Shown one piece after another: positions 32,126-41,136 of a stretch of DNA of 64,000 nt. The notes beneath the pieces were generated by a model. That model ran no database searches, was not told where the DNA came from, and worked only from the letters and a program-made list of their open reading frames with translations. The DNA lies in the NCBI GenBank assembly GCA_963763955.1, contig CAVXQP010000026.1, positions 1 to 64,000 of the forward strand. Reading direction: 5' to 3'. How positions within the stretch are numbered: position 1 is the first letter of the stretch; every line of letters starts with the position of its first letter. The DNA is from DASUPK01 sp963763955. GTDB lineage: Bacteria; Actinomycetota; Thermoleophilia; Solirubrobacterales; 70-9. The position numbers and the translations under genes were made by a program.

Positions 32126-33775
32126 GTGGCCACGGAAGGCCGAAACCGGAGACGTCGGAGCCGATCCCGGATCGGGATCGCCGTGATGGGCCTCCTCGCC
32201 GTGGTCAGCGTCGCAAACGTTCCCGGGGCCGCGGCCAGCTCGGGCGGAGGCAGGGGTGGCCACCCGAACATCCTCGTCGTCATGACCGATGACATGGCGG
32301 CCAGCGACCTGCAGTTCATGCCAAACGTCCGGAAGCTGCTCGTGAACAAGGGGACGAAGTTCACCGATGCGGTCGACTCGTTCCCCCTCTGCTGCCCGGC
32401 GCGGGCGACGTTCATCACCGGCCAGTACGCCCACAACCACGGAGTCGCAGGGAACTTCTACCCCTACGGCTGGTATGGCATGGCGGATCGCGCCAACACC
32501 CTGCCCGCCTGGCTGCAATCCGACGGCTACCGGACCGCGCTTATCGGGAAGTGGCTGAACGGCTACGGAGCGTTGGACGCCCACGGGGAGGTCCCGACCG
32601 GCTTCGGCACCTGGCGCGGGCTGCTCGACGTGTCGGCCTACGACTACTACAACTTCGTGATGAACGCGGACGGCCGGCTGAGGACCTGGGGCGACCCGGA
32701 CTTCGCCCGCAAGCTGGTGGAGTTCGCGAACATCGAGGTGACGCCCAACCCCGGCGGGCTGGCAGGGGTGCTGGCGAAGCTGGCCCAGGAGTTCGGGCCG
32801 GCGCCCTACCACTACTGGGGTGCCCAGAATCCGGCTGACTACTCGCCCGACATCACCGGCAAGATCACCAACCGCCTGGTCGCCGGCGAGCGGCGCCGGA
32901 AGAAGCCGTTCTTCATCTGGTGGGCTCCCGCCGCGCCCCATCGCGAGGACGTCTCGACCACGCTGATGGGCCGTCCCGGCGACGACCCTCGCCCGCCGGC
33001 GCGTTACGAGAACCGGGTCAAGCGGTACCAACTGCCGCGCCCGCCCAGCTTCAACGAGACGGACATCTCCGACAAGTCCTCCAACCTGAAGAACGCCGCG
33101 CCGACGATGACCGACGCCCAGATCCATCAGCTCGAGCTCGACTACCAGGGCCGGGCCGGCTCGCTGATGGCGGTCGACGACAAGGTGCGCAAGATCGTCC
33201 ACACGCTGAAGCGCACCGGCCAGCTCGGCAACACCCTGATCATGTTCGTCTCCGACAACGGCTGGATGCAGGGCGAGCACCGCATCACCGGTGACAAGTT
33301 CCTGCCCTACGAGGAGTCCGTGAAGGTGCCGCTGGTGCTGCGCGGTCCCGGCATCCCCGCGGGCAAGACGGTCAGCGGCCAGGTCGCGGACATCGACTTC
33401 GCTCCGACGCTGGTCGACGCCTCGGGTGCGAAGCCCGGCCGAACGATGGACGGCGTCTCGCTGCTGCCCGGGGTCCGCAACCAGAAGAAGCTGCCCGATC
33501 GGGCCGTCGAGCTCGAGGCGCTCGCTCCTTTGTTCGAGGGGAACATCCCGGTCAACGCCTGGGATCGCCCCTACACCGGCGTGCGCACCGAGCGCTACAC
33601 CTACGTGGTCTGGACGGAGACCGGCGAGCAAGAGCTTTACGATCGCCGAGTGGATCCCTACGAGCTCCAAAACGTCGCCTCGGACCCGGCCTACGCTGCG
33701 ATCAGGGCACGGCTGGCAGCCGACCGTGCGAGGCTGAACGGCTGCGCCGGCCTCGCCTGCAACGTCTCCCCGTGA
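32126..33775 (+). CDS. Secreted sulfatase (type I, formylglycine-dependent)
   Basis: 549 residues. The Arg-rich N-terminus and hydrophobic core (GIAVMGLLAVVSVANVPGAAA) form a signal peptide. The alkaline-phosphatase-fold start is HPNILVVMTDDMAASDLQFMP. LCCPARATFITGQYAHNHGV carries CxPxR (CPAR), whose Cys is converted to formylglycine. GKWLNGYG and FVSDNGWMQGEHRITGDKFLPYEESVKVPLVLRGPG supply metal and sulfate ligands. It hydrolyses a sulfate ester outside the cytoplasm. No formylglycine-generating enzyme is seen in this window. The GTG at 32126 follows the TATGAT box. Confidence 0.9.
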   Translation: MATEGRNRRRRSRSRIGIAVMGLLAVVSVANVPGAAASSGGGRGGHPNILVVMTDDMAASDLQFMPNVRKLLVNKGTKFTDAVDSFPLCCPARATFITGQYAHNHGVAGNFYPYGWYGMADRANTLPAWLQSDGYRTALIGKWLNGYGALDAHGEVPTGFGTWRGLLDVSAYDYYNFVMNADGRLRTWGDPDFARKLVEFANIEVTPNPGGLAGVLAKLAQEFGPAPYHYWGAQNPADYSPDITGKITNRLVAGERRRKKPFFIWWAPAAPHREDVSTTLMGRPGDDPRPPARYENRVKRYQLPRPPSFNETDISDKSSNLKNAAPTMTDAQIHQLELDYQGRAGSLMAVDDKVRKIVHTLKRTGQLGNTLIMFVSDNGWMQGEHRITGDKFLPYEESVKVPLVLRGPGIPAGKTVSGQVADIDFAPTLVDASGAKPGRTMDGVSLLPGVRNQKKLPDRAVELEALAPLFEGNIPVNAWDRPYTGVRTERYTYVVWTETGEQELYDRRVDPYELQNVASDPAYAAIRARLAADRARLNGCAGLACNVSP

Positions 33776-34269
33776 TGCTGATGCGGGGACGACTCACGCT
33801 GCTTCTTGCCGTGGCCGTCGCGGGGCTCGTCGCCGCACCGACGTCGGCGGTCGCTTGCCGCGGCAAGGACCGGCCGATTGCCGGCACCGCCTCGGGGACG
33901 AACGCGATCAACCTCGCCGCCGGGACCTTCACCTCGGACGCGACCGGCCACGTCTCGCATCTCGGCCGCACGTCGTTCCACATCCAGGGAACGTTCGGCT
34001 TCACCCCCTCCGGGGTCGCCGTCAGCGGCCTGATGACCTTGACCTCAGCCTCGGGTGACCTCCTGACGGGCGCCTTCGACGGAACCGGGACGATCGGGGC
34101 GGGGGCGATCGACATCACTGCGACATTCAGGCCCAGCGGCGGCACGGGCCGCTTCACTCACGCGCGCGGCTTGCTGAACGGAACGGTTCATGAGCGGATC
34201 CTCTCTATGACCGATGGCATCCTGATGAACGCCACCGAGTTCCGATTCAGCGGGCGGCTCCGCTACTAG
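33775..34269 (+). CDS. Secreted hypothetical protein
   Basis: About 164 residues. The signal peptide MLMRGRLTLLLAVAVAGLVAAPTSAVA is followed by a beta-rich Gly/Thr domain (ASGTNAINLAAGTFTSDATGHVSHLG, GGTGRFTHARGLLNGTVHE, EFRFSGRLRY). The GGTGRFxxAxG repeat-like strand is common in small secreted actinobacterial beta-barrel proteins. The ATG overlaps the sulfatase stop (TGATG), so it is coexpressed with the sulfatase under TetR control. A GTG start one codon earlier is also possible. Confidence 0.7.
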   Translation: MLMRGRLTLLLAVAVAGLVAAPTSAVACRGKDRPIAGTASGTNAINLAAGTFTSDATGHVSHLGRTSFHIQGTFGFTPSGVAVSGLMTLTSASGDLLTGAFDGTGTIGAGAIDITATFRPSGGTGRFTHARGLLNGTVHERILSMTDGILMNATEFRFSGRLRY

Positions 34270-34270
34270 C

Positions 34271-35200
34271 TCATCCCCAGATCGCCTGCGCGATCAGTGC
34301 CGCGAAGACTGCGATCGAAGTGGTCCAGGCCACGGCCTGCGCCGCCAACTTCGCGTCGAGGCCGTACACGTGGGAGACCAGCAGGCTGTTGACGCCGCAG
34401 GGCATGGCGGCGAGCAGCAGGTAGGGGCCGGGAAGGTCTATGAAGGGGAGTGAGAGCAGCAGCAGGAGCCCGGGTGCGATGGCAAGCCGCAGCAGGATCG
34501 CCGCTCCGATCGGCGGGCTGAAGGGCGACCCGAGTTCGAGGGTCCCCTCCTCCGCCTCCTCGGCCAACACGGCGCCGACGGCGAAGAAGCCGATCGGCAG
34601 CAGTGCGATCACCATGCCGCGTGAGATGTCCACCAGCACGTCGGGGGCGAACGAGGCGGGGGCGATCACCGCCGCGATCGCGGCGTAGAGCGGTGGGTTG
34701 CGCGTGAAAAAGGCGATCGCCCGCTCCCTCGGGCTCTTGCCAGCGCGGGTGCCGAAGCTCGCCCCGGCGCCGAACGCGATCAGCAACAGGCAGGGGCTGA
34801 CGACGATCACGTCGTAGACGACGGCCTGCCCCAGGGCATGGAAGCCGAGCAGGGAGGCCGTCAGGGGATAGCCGAGGTAACCGGAGTTCGGGACCGCGGT
34901 GGTGGAGATCAGAGTGCCGGTGCTCGGCCGCGCCAACCGGAGCAGGCGGCTCCCCGCCACCCATGCCAGGCCGACCGCGCTCAGGATCGCCACCCAGCCG
35001 GTCACCAGCCCTCCGGCGAGGTCGGCGTTCAGATGGGCCCGGTCGAGGTTGAAGAAGACGACGACGGGGATCAGCGTGTAGAGCGAGATCACCAGCAGGC
35101 GCCGGGCCCAGCTGACCGCCGTCGCCGGCCAGCGCTGCTCCGCCGCCACCCCGGCCGAAGCGGAGACGGCGATCGCCACGATGGTTAGGAGGACGCCCAA
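34271..35200 (-). CDS. AEC (auxin efflux carrier) family transporter
   Basis: 309 residues and about ten membrane spans in two halves. The inverted-repeat family shows in LLVISLYTLIPVVVFFNLDRA, TAVPNSGYLGYPLTASLLG (the substrate-site Asn/Pro break) and the second-half LLLAAMPCGVNSLLVSHVYGLDAKLAAQAVAWTTSI. Transport of small organic acids is the usual role. TTG 35200 directly follows the nuoN stop, so it is the last gene of the nuo transcript. A respiratory role is not implied. Confidence 0.85.
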   Translation of the reverse strand: MGVLLTIVAIAVSASAGVAAEQRWPATAVSWARRLLVISLYTLIPVVVFFNLDRAHLNADLAGGLVTGWVAILSAVGLAWVAGSRLLRLARPSTGTLISTTAVPNSGYLGYPLTASLLGFHALGQAVVYDVIVVSPCLLLIAFGAGASFGTRAGKSPRERAIAFFTRNPPLYAAIAAVIAPASFAPDVLVDISRGMVIALLPIGFFAVGAVLAEEAEEGTLELGSPFSPPIGAAILLRLAIAPGLLLLLSLPFIDLPGPYLLLAAMPCGVNSLLVSHVYGLDAKLAAQAVAWTTSIAVFAALIAQAIWG

Positions 35201-36721
35201 CTAGAGGGTCGTCGCGAGCGACGAGGCCGCGTGGGAGGCCCAGTCGACCAGCGGCGACGGAGCGATCCCGAAGGCGACCGTGGCCGCGCCGCAGACCAGT
35301 GCAGAGCCGAAGATCAGCACGCAGCGACCGGTCCCTCTGGCGGCGGCATCCGCTTCCGGCGAGCCACCGGCGATCGCCGGCATCGGCTGCCCGGGGGTCG
35401 TGGCGCTGGGCTCCGGTCTCATCCAGACGGCTGCGATGACACGGAGGTAGTAGACGAGGGAGACCATCGAGCCGGCGACGATCACCACTCCCAGCCAGGT
35501 GTAGTCGCCGTCCACGGTCGCCTCGATCAGGAAGAGCTTGCCCATGAAGCCGGAGGTGCCGGGCAGTCCGGCGAGCGCCAGCATTCCGATTGTGAGCGGC
35601 CAGGCCAGCAGTGGGCGCGAGCGGCCGAGCCCGGCAACGGATTCGATGTCGTCGCCGCGCTCGGTCTCGCGCTCGCGGGCGACGACGACGGCGAAGACCG
35701 CCAGGTTCATCAGCGTGTAGGCGGCCAGGTAGAAGACCAGCGCCTCGAGGCCCTTCTCGGTCGCGACCACGACTCCCGCGAGCATGTAGCCGGCCTGAGC
35801 GACCCCGGAATAGCCCATCAGGCGCTTCAGGGAGTCCTGGCCGAGCGCACCGATGTTGCCGATCGCGATCGAGGCCACCGCGATCGCGGCCAGCGCCGGC
35901 TTCCAGTCGTGGGCGATCGGGCCGAGCGCGACCTCGAAGAGCCGCGCCAGCGCGATGAAGGCGGCGGCCTTGGTGGCCACCGCCATGAAGGCGGTGACCG
36001 GGGTGGGGGCGCCCTGATAGACGTCCGGCGTCCACTGGTGGAAGGGCGCCAGCGAGGTCTTGAAGGCAAGCCCGGTTGCCACCATGGCGGTCCCGATCAG
36101 GACCAGGGTGTCGCTGCCCTTGCCGCCCGGGCCGACGGCGTGGGCGATTCCCGAGAAGTCGGTCGAGCCGGACGCGCCGTAGAGCAGGGCGAAGCCGTAG
36201 AGGACGGTCGCCGAGCCGATCGAGCCGATGATCAGGTACTTGAGGCCCGACTCGAGCGATCGCTCCTGCCGGCGCGCCGAGGCGCTCAGCACGTAGAGCG
36301 GGATTGAGAGCAGCTCGAGCGCGACGAAGAAGGCGACCAGGTTCTGCGCCTGGGCGATCAGGGTCATCCCGAGGACGGAGCCGAGCAGCAGGGCATAGAA
36401 GGCGCCGTGCCCCGCCTCCTCGGCCGCGGGCTCCCGGATCGCGAGCAGCACGACGATCGCCGCAGCGGTGCAGGCGATCAGCGTCGCCGACAGGCCGAAG
36501 GCGTCGAGGCGGAGCGCGCCCGCGACCAGGTCGCTGTTTGAGCTCCACTCGATGATGCACCGGGCGGCGGTGACCGCAAGGACAGCGATGGTCAGGCTGG
36601 CGAGGGTGAAGCGGTTGACCCGCGGGAGCAGCCCGACCAGCAGCACGACCACCACCCCAGCGGTGAGCGCGATCACCGGCGAGAGCCCCGAGTAGTCGAT
36701 GTGGGGGGCGTTGAAGTTCAT
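35201..36721 (-). CDS. nuoN: NADH-quinone oxidoreductase subunit N
   Basis: 506 residues with about 14 membrane spans, one of the three antiporter-like proton channels of complex I. The conserved broken-helix segments are ESGLKYLIIGSIGSATVLYGFALLYG (with Lys in TM7) and KTSLAPFHQWTPDVYQGAPTPVTAFMAVATKAAAFIAL (TM8/9). Its ATG overlaps the nuoM TGA (ATGA). It is followed by an AEC transporter gene rather than another respiratory gene. Confidence 0.95.
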   Translation of the reverse strand: MNFNAPHIDYSGLSPVIALTAGVVVVLLVGLLPRVNRFTLASLTIAVLAVTAARCIIEWSSNSDLVAGALRLDAFGLSATLIACTAAAIVVLLAIREPAAEEAGHGAFYALLLGSVLGMTLIAQAQNLVAFFVALELLSIPLYVLSASARRQERSLESGLKYLIIGSIGSATVLYGFALLYGASGSTDFSGIAHAVGPGGKGSDTLVLIGTAMVATGLAFKTSLAPFHQWTPDVYQGAPTPVTAFMAVATKAAAFIALARLFEVALGPIAHDWKPALAAIAVASIAIGNIGALGQDSLKRLMGYSGVAQAGYMLAGVVVATEKGLEALVFYLAAYTLMNLAVFAVVVARERETERGDDIESVAGLGRSRPLLAWPLTIGMLALAGLPGTSGFMGKLFLIEATVDGDYTWLGVVIVAGSMVSLVYYLRVIAAVWMRPEPSATTPGQPMPAIAGGSPEADAAARGTGRCVLIFGSALVCGAATVAFGIAPSPLVDWASHAASSLATTL

Positions 36722-38232
36722 CGCTCGGCCACCTGCGTCGGCGGGGAGGGCTGCTGAGTGGCCGCGACCTGTGCGCTCACCGAGTGGTCGGCCCGGTGCA
36801 GGATCAGTCCGGGATAGAGGGCGATCGCGATGATGCACGCCACCAGGCCACCTACAACGGCGCCCTCGCGCCAGCCGATCTCACGCGATTCGATCCCGTC
36901 GGGCTTGCGGTTGTGCATCGCGTGCTGGAAGAGGCGCAGCGCGTAGTAGGCGGCCAACACGATGCCGATCGCGGCGACGAAGGCGAAGACGATCTTCTCC
37001 TGGAAGATCCCGTTGAGGATGTAGAACTCGCCAACGAAGTTCGAGGAGCCGGGCATGGCCAGCAGGGCGAGAGTCGCGATCAGGAAGAGCGCGGCGAGTA
37101 CCGGCGCCCTCATCGCCAGGCCGCCCATCCTGGTGATGTCGTCGGTCCCGGTCCGGGCAGCCAGCAGGACCGCGATCAGCATCAGCGGGGCGATCACGAG
37201 CCCGTGGTTGACCATGTTGAGGACCGCGCCGTCCGCGCCGTCGGGGCGCAGACTGAAGATGCCGAGAGTGATGAAGCCGAGCTGGGCGACCGATGAGTAG
37301 CCCAGGATCAGCCGTGCGCTGGTCTGGGTGAAGGCCATCACCGAGCCGTAGAGGATCGAGGCGACCGCGATCAGCAGGATCACCTCCTGGAAGTGAGTGG
37401 TCGCCGCCGGGAAGATCGGGAGGACGATGCGCAGGAAGCCGTAGGCGCCGACCTTGGAGAGGACGCCCGAGAAGAGAGCGAGGGCCGGCAGCGGCGCCAC
37501 GCGGTAGGCGTCTGGCATCCAGGCGTGGAGCGGGAAGGCCGGCATCTTGACGAGGAACGCCGCGGCGAAGAACCAGAAGATCCAGTACTGGCTCCCGCTG
37601 CCCAGTGGATGTGCGGCGAGATGCTGGATGTTGAAGTCGATCGGGCCGCCGTTGGCGGCCAGGATGCCGGCGGCGATCGCGCCGACAAGCATCAGCAGCG
37701 AGCCGACCAGGGTGTAGACGATCATCTTGATCACGGCCGGCTGCGGGCGAATCGGGCCTTCTTCCTCCTCCGGCCGCCCTGGGTGCTCGGTTCCCCAGCT
37801 CCCGAACAGGAAGTAGAACGGGATCAGCATCAGATCGAAGAAAAGGACGAAGAGGATCAGGTCCTGCGCCAGGAATGCGCCGAGGACCGCGGTCTCCGCC
37901 AGCCCGAACATGAGGAAGTAGTTGCGCGGCCGCTCGGGAGGGTTGACTGCCGACCAGACCGTTGCGGCGAACCAGAGGACGGCGGTGAGCAGGACCAGGA
38001 AGAGGCTGATGCCGTCGACGCCGAGCTGGTAGCGGACACCGAGGCCCGGGATCCAGCTCTCGTCGACGGTGTGCTGAAGGCCGCCGGAGGGATCGAAGCC
38101 GGCGACGACGACGATCGCCAGGACGAGGGTCACCAGGCATCCCAGGGCACCCGCCCAGCCGGTGAGCCGCTGCGGCATAGCGCAGGCGACGAGCCCGGCG
38201 GCGAGGGGGGCCCAGAGCAGGATCTGGATCAT
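36718..38232 (-). CDS. nuoM: NADH-quinone oxidoreductase subunit M
   Basis: 504 residues, an antiporter-like proton-pumping subunit. Signature segments: MLIPFYFLFGSWGTE with the functional Glu/Lys region, KMPAFPLHAWMPDAYRVAPLPALALFSGVLSKVGAYGFLRI, and LILGYSSVAQLGFITLG. The ATG at 38232 lies 10 nt after the nuoL stop. Confidence 0.95.
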   Translation of the reverse strand: MIQILLWAPLAAGLVACAMPQRLTGWAGALGCLVTLVLAIVVVAGFDPSGGLQHTVDESWIPGLGVRYQLGVDGISLFLVLLTAVLWFAATVWSAVNPPERPRNYFLMFGLAETAVLGAFLAQDLILFVLFFDLMLIPFYFLFGSWGTEHPGRPEEEEGPIRPQPAVIKMIVYTLVGSLLMLVGAIAAGILAANGGPIDFNIQHLAAHPLGSGSQYWIFWFFAAAFLVKMPAFPLHAWMPDAYRVAPLPALALFSGVLSKVGAYGFLRIVLPIFPAATTHFQEVILLIAVASILYGSVMAFTQTSARLILGYSSVAQLGFITLGIFSLRPDGADGAVLNMVNHGLVIAPLMLIAVLLAARTGTDDITRMGGLAMRAPVLAALFLIATLALLAMPGSSNFVGEFYILNGIFQEKIVFAFVAAIGIVLAAYYALRLFQHAMHNRKPDGIESREIGWREGAVVGGLVACIIAIALYPGLILHRADHSVSAQVAATQQPSPPTQVAER

Positions 38233-38242
38233 GGGGCGCTCC

Positions 38243-40249
38243 TCATGAGCTCTGCAGGAGGAAGTAGAGGCCGAGTCCGGCGAAGCCGGTGACCAGCAGC
38301 AGGGCGTAGGAGCGGAGGTAACCGGACTGGACGCCCCGCACGCCTGCGTTGGCGCCGCGGACCAGGTCGGTCACGGCGACCACCAGCCCCTGGACGACAT
38401 AGCGCTCGAAGATCGAGTTGGACCAACGGCCGACCGCGAGCGCCGGGCGGACGACGAGGACGTCGATGGCTTCGTCGAAGTACCACTTGCGCTCCAGGAA
38501 GTCGTGTGCCCATGGGAACCGCCTTTGGAGCGCGGCCGTCCAGCCCCGGTTGCGCAGGTACGCGTAGTAGGCGATCGCGATGCCGAGCACCGAGATCAGC
38601 CCGCCGATCAGCAGGCCGTGGTAGGCGGCGGTCGTGCTCGGTCCCTGCTCGTAGAGCTTCGAGTCGAGAAAGGAGCCGTGCAGGAAACGATGGACCACGT
38701 CGTCGACGCCCGGGATCTGTACGAATCCGGCGAACAGCGCGCCGAACCCGAGGATGCTCATCGCGATCTTCATCGGCCACTCCCGCTCGGCGATCTGGTG
38801 GCTCGGGCCGGGGAAGCCGACGTCGGTGTCCTCGGGCTCGCCCGTGGCGGGGTTCTCCGGCTCCGCGTGGTGGATGTGTCCCTGCTCGAGCTCCCTGGCT
38901 TCCTCGCAGGGTTCGCCGAAGACCACGCGGAAGCCGATCCGGAAGGCGTAGAAGGCCGTCAGCAGCGCGCCGATGTAGCCGCCGACGGTGAAGATCACGT
39001 AGAAGCCGCCGCGGTAGGCGGCGAAGTCGAGGATCTCGTCCTTTGAGAACCACCCCGAGGTGAGCGGGAAGGCGGCCAGCGCAAGGGCGCCGATCAGGAG
39101 CATCGCCGAGGTGAACGGCATCGCCTTGCGGAAGCCGCCCATCAGGTCGATGTTCTGGCGGTTCGCCATCGCCCCGATCACCGACCCGGCCGCCATGAAG
39201 AGGAGTGCCTTGAAGAAGGCGTGAGTCATCAGGTGGAAGAGGCCCTCCGAGTAGGCCCCGATCCCGACCCCCATCACCATGTAGCCGATCTGGCTCATGG
39301 TCGAGTAGGCGATGATCCGCTTCAGGTCGGTGACGACGAGCGCGATCGTCGCCGCGATCAGCAGGGTGGCGAGGCCGACGAAGGCGGCGATGTCGGCCGC
39401 GGTCAGGCCGATCTCGAAGAGCGGGTGGAAGCGGGCGATCAGGTAGACACCCGCCGTCACCATCGTCGCGGCGTGGATCAGTGCGGAGACCGGGGTAGGG
39501 CCCTCCATCGCATCGGGGAGCCAGGTGTGGAGCGGGACCTGGGCCGACTTGGCGAAGGCGCCGACCAGCAGCAGGCAGCAGATCGCGACCACCACCCCCT
39601 GGTTGGTGTGGAAGGTGTCCTGCGCTCTGCTGAAGATCGAGAGGAGGTCAAAGGTGCCGAGGTCCCGGAAGATGAAGAGGGCGGCGAGCACCATGCCGAC
39701 GTCGCCGACGACATTGATGACGAAGGCCTTCATCCCGGCGCGGGTGGCTGTGGTCCGCCGGTACCAGAAGCTGATCAGCGCGTAGGAGGCGAAGCCCACG
39801 AAGGCCCAGCCGACGATCAGCAGCACGATGTTGCCGGCCAGGACCAGCAGCAGCATGGAGAAGACGAAGAAGTTCAGGTAGGCGAAGAAGCGGTTGAAGC
39901 CGCGGTCCGAGGTCATGTAGCTGATCGAGTAGAGGTGGATCAGCATCGAGACCCCGCTGACGATCAGGCACATGTAGACCGAGAGCGGGTCGACCAGGAC
40001 GTTGAGCTTGATGTCGAGCCCGGCCGCGCTCGCGTAGTCGTAGAGCGAAGAGGTGTGCTGGCGCGCGTCGACGGGATCGCCGAGCAGCTGGACGAGCGCG
40101 CCGATCGATGCGGCGAAGGCCAGCCCGATCATCGCCGTCGCGATCCAGCCGGCGGTGCGGCCGGCGAGCCAGCGCCATCCCAGGCCGACGATCAGCGTCC
40201 CCGCGAGCGGGAAGGCAAGGACCAGCCAGCCGTACGACGTGGCGCTCAC
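38243..40249 (-). CDS. nuoL: NADH-quinone oxidoreductase subunit L
   Basis: 668 residues, the most distal proton-pumping subunit. The core helices include YALISFWYRRTTATRAGMKAFVINVVGDVGM and KSAQVPLHTWLPDAMEGPTPVSALIHAATMVTAGVYLIARF. The C-terminal part contains the long amphipathic lateral helix that clamps NuoM and NuoN. The GTG at 40249 is 4 nt after the nuoK stop. Confidence 0.95.
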   Translation of the reverse strand: MSATSYGWLVLAFPLAGTLIVGLGWRWLAGRTAGWIATAMIGLAFAASIGALVQLLGDPVDARQHTSSLYDYASAAGLDIKLNVLVDPLSVYMCLIVSGVSMLIHLYSISYMTSDRGFNRFFAYLNFFVFSMLLLVLAGNIVLLIVGWAFVGFASYALISFWYRRTTATRAGMKAFVINVVGDVGMVLAALFIFRDLGTFDLLSIFSRAQDTFHTNQGVVVAICCLLLVGAFAKSAQVPLHTWLPDAMEGPTPVSALIHAATMVTAGVYLIARFHPLFEIGLTAADIAAFVGLATLLIAATIALVVTDLKRIIAYSTMSQIGYMVMGVGIGAYSEGLFHLMTHAFFKALLFMAAGSVIGAMANRQNIDLMGGFRKAMPFTSAMLLIGALALAAFPLTSGWFSKDEILDFAAYRGGFYVIFTVGGYIGALLTAFYAFRIGFRVVFGEPCEEARELEQGHIHHAEPENPATGEPEDTDVGFPGPSHQIAEREWPMKIAMSILGFGALFAGFVQIPGVDDVVHRFLHGSFLDSKLYEQGPSTTAAYHGLLIGGLISVLGIAIAYYAYLRNRGWTAALQRRFPWAHDFLERKWYFDEAIDVLVVRPALAVGRWSNSIFERYVVQGLVVAVTDLVRGANAGVRGVQSGYLRSYALLLVTGFAGLGLYFLLQSS

Positions 40250-40253
40250 GCCG

Positions 40254-40553
40254 TCAGCCCCTGAGGCTGCGCAGGTCGTCGACGTTGAGCGGGATTCGTC
40301 GCCGGTAGGCGGCGACGATGATTCCCAGGCCCACGACCACCTCGCAGGCCGCGATCACCATCACGATGAGGGCGAAGACCTGACCGTCCTGGTTGCCAAG
40401 CGACCGCGAGAACGCCAGCAGCGCCAGGTTGCCGGCGTTCAGCATCAGCTCCAGGCAGAGCAGGATCACCAGAGGGCTGCGACGCAGGAGGACCCCGGAG
40501 ACACCGACGGCGAAGAGCAGGGCGGAGAGGACGAGGTACCAGGTGATGTCCAA
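40254..40553 (-). CDS. nuoK: NADH-quinone oxidoreductase subunit K
   Basis: 99 residues and three membrane spans, matching the family length. LLRRSPLVILLCLELMLNAGNLALLAF carries the conserved Glu of TM2; FALIVMVIAACEVVVGLGIIVA carries the second. The start is TTG at 40553, one nucleotide after the nuoJ stop. Its ribosome-binding site (GGAGGAGGTG) is formed by the arm of the palindromic element at the end of nuoJ. Confidence 0.93.
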   Translation of the reverse strand: MDITWYLVLSALLFAVGVSGVLLRRSPLVILLCLELMLNAGNLALLAFSRSLGNQDGQVFALIVMVIAACEVVVGLGIIVAAYRRRIPLNVDDLRSLRG

Positions 40554-40554
40554 G

Positions 40555-41136
40555 CTAACCCGGCACCTCCTCCAACCCCTCACGGGTCGCGCTGTCGCGC
40601 CCCCTCGCGTCATCGGGGGTGCCGGGGCTTGGCGAGGGATGACGCCCGGCAAGCACGACGGCCCCGACCGCCGCGACGAGCAAGAGGAGTGAGGCGGCCT
40701 CGAAGGCGATGAGGAAGCGCTCCAGCAGCAGCTTGCCGATTGCCGACGGGGAGCCGAAGCCGAGCTCGACCGTGGGGCCGCGGGTGTCGATCGCCTCGAG
40801 GCCGGAGCCCGTGATCGCGATCGCCAGCTCGACGAAGAGGGCGAGGCCGAGCACCGGAGCGATGAAGCGCTGGCCCGGGATCGGCTCCCAGAGCGGCTCG
40901 TCGACGTTGCCGACGTAGGCGGCGACGAAGACGTAGAGCACCATCACGGCGCCGGCGTAGACCACGATCTGCGCGGCGGCCAGGAACTCGCCCTGAAGGA
41001 GCAGGAAGAGTCCGGCGAGCGAGATCAGGTGGACGATCAGGGCGAGGACGCTGTAGAAGGGATTGCGGAGGGCGATCACCGCGATCGCGCCGCCGAGGCA
41101 GCCGATCGCTCCCAGGAAGAAGCAGACCTGGGTCAC
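40555..41136 (-). CDS. nuoJ: NADH-quinone oxidoreductase subunit J with repeat-encoded tail
   Basis: 193 residues, with five membrane spans in the first 165. TM3 with its Tyr and pi-bulge appears in GEFLAAAQIVVYAGAVMVLYVFV. The last 25 residues (from HPSPSPGTP to EEVPG) are encoded by two nested palindromic elements and are not part of the normal subunit. GTG 41136 overlaps the nuoI TGA (GTGA). Confidence 0.93.
   Translation of the reverse strand: MTQVCFFLGAIGCLGGAIAVIALRNPFYSVLALIVHLISLAGLFLLLQGEFLAAAQIVVYAGAVMVLYVFVAAYVGNVDEPLWEPIPGQRFIAPVLGLALFVELAIAITGSGLEAIDTRGPTVELGFGSPSAIGKLLLERFLIAFEAASLLLLVAAVGAVVLAGRHPSPSPGTPDDARGRDSATREGLEEVPG
40561..40628 (-). repeat. Palindromic element, B form (copy B1), interrupted by a nested copy
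   Basis: The outer arms CGGCACCTCCTCC (40561-40573) and GGGGGTGCCGGGG (40614-40626) match the ends of copies B2 and B3. Where those have a short GCTTCGCGTC loop, this copy holds a complete short-form element (40582-40613). In nuoJ it reads PSPGTP, the nested part, then LEEVPG. Confidence 0.75.
40582..40613 (-). repeat. Palindromic element, short form (copy S4), nested in B1
   Basis: The plus strand reads ACGGGTCGCGCTGTCG ... CCCCTCGCGTCAT, the reverse complement of copy S1 with few changes. It is read in nuoJ as DDARGRDSATREG, the same frame and nearly the same peptide as DDARARGSATRD in the helicase. Confidence 0.75.
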
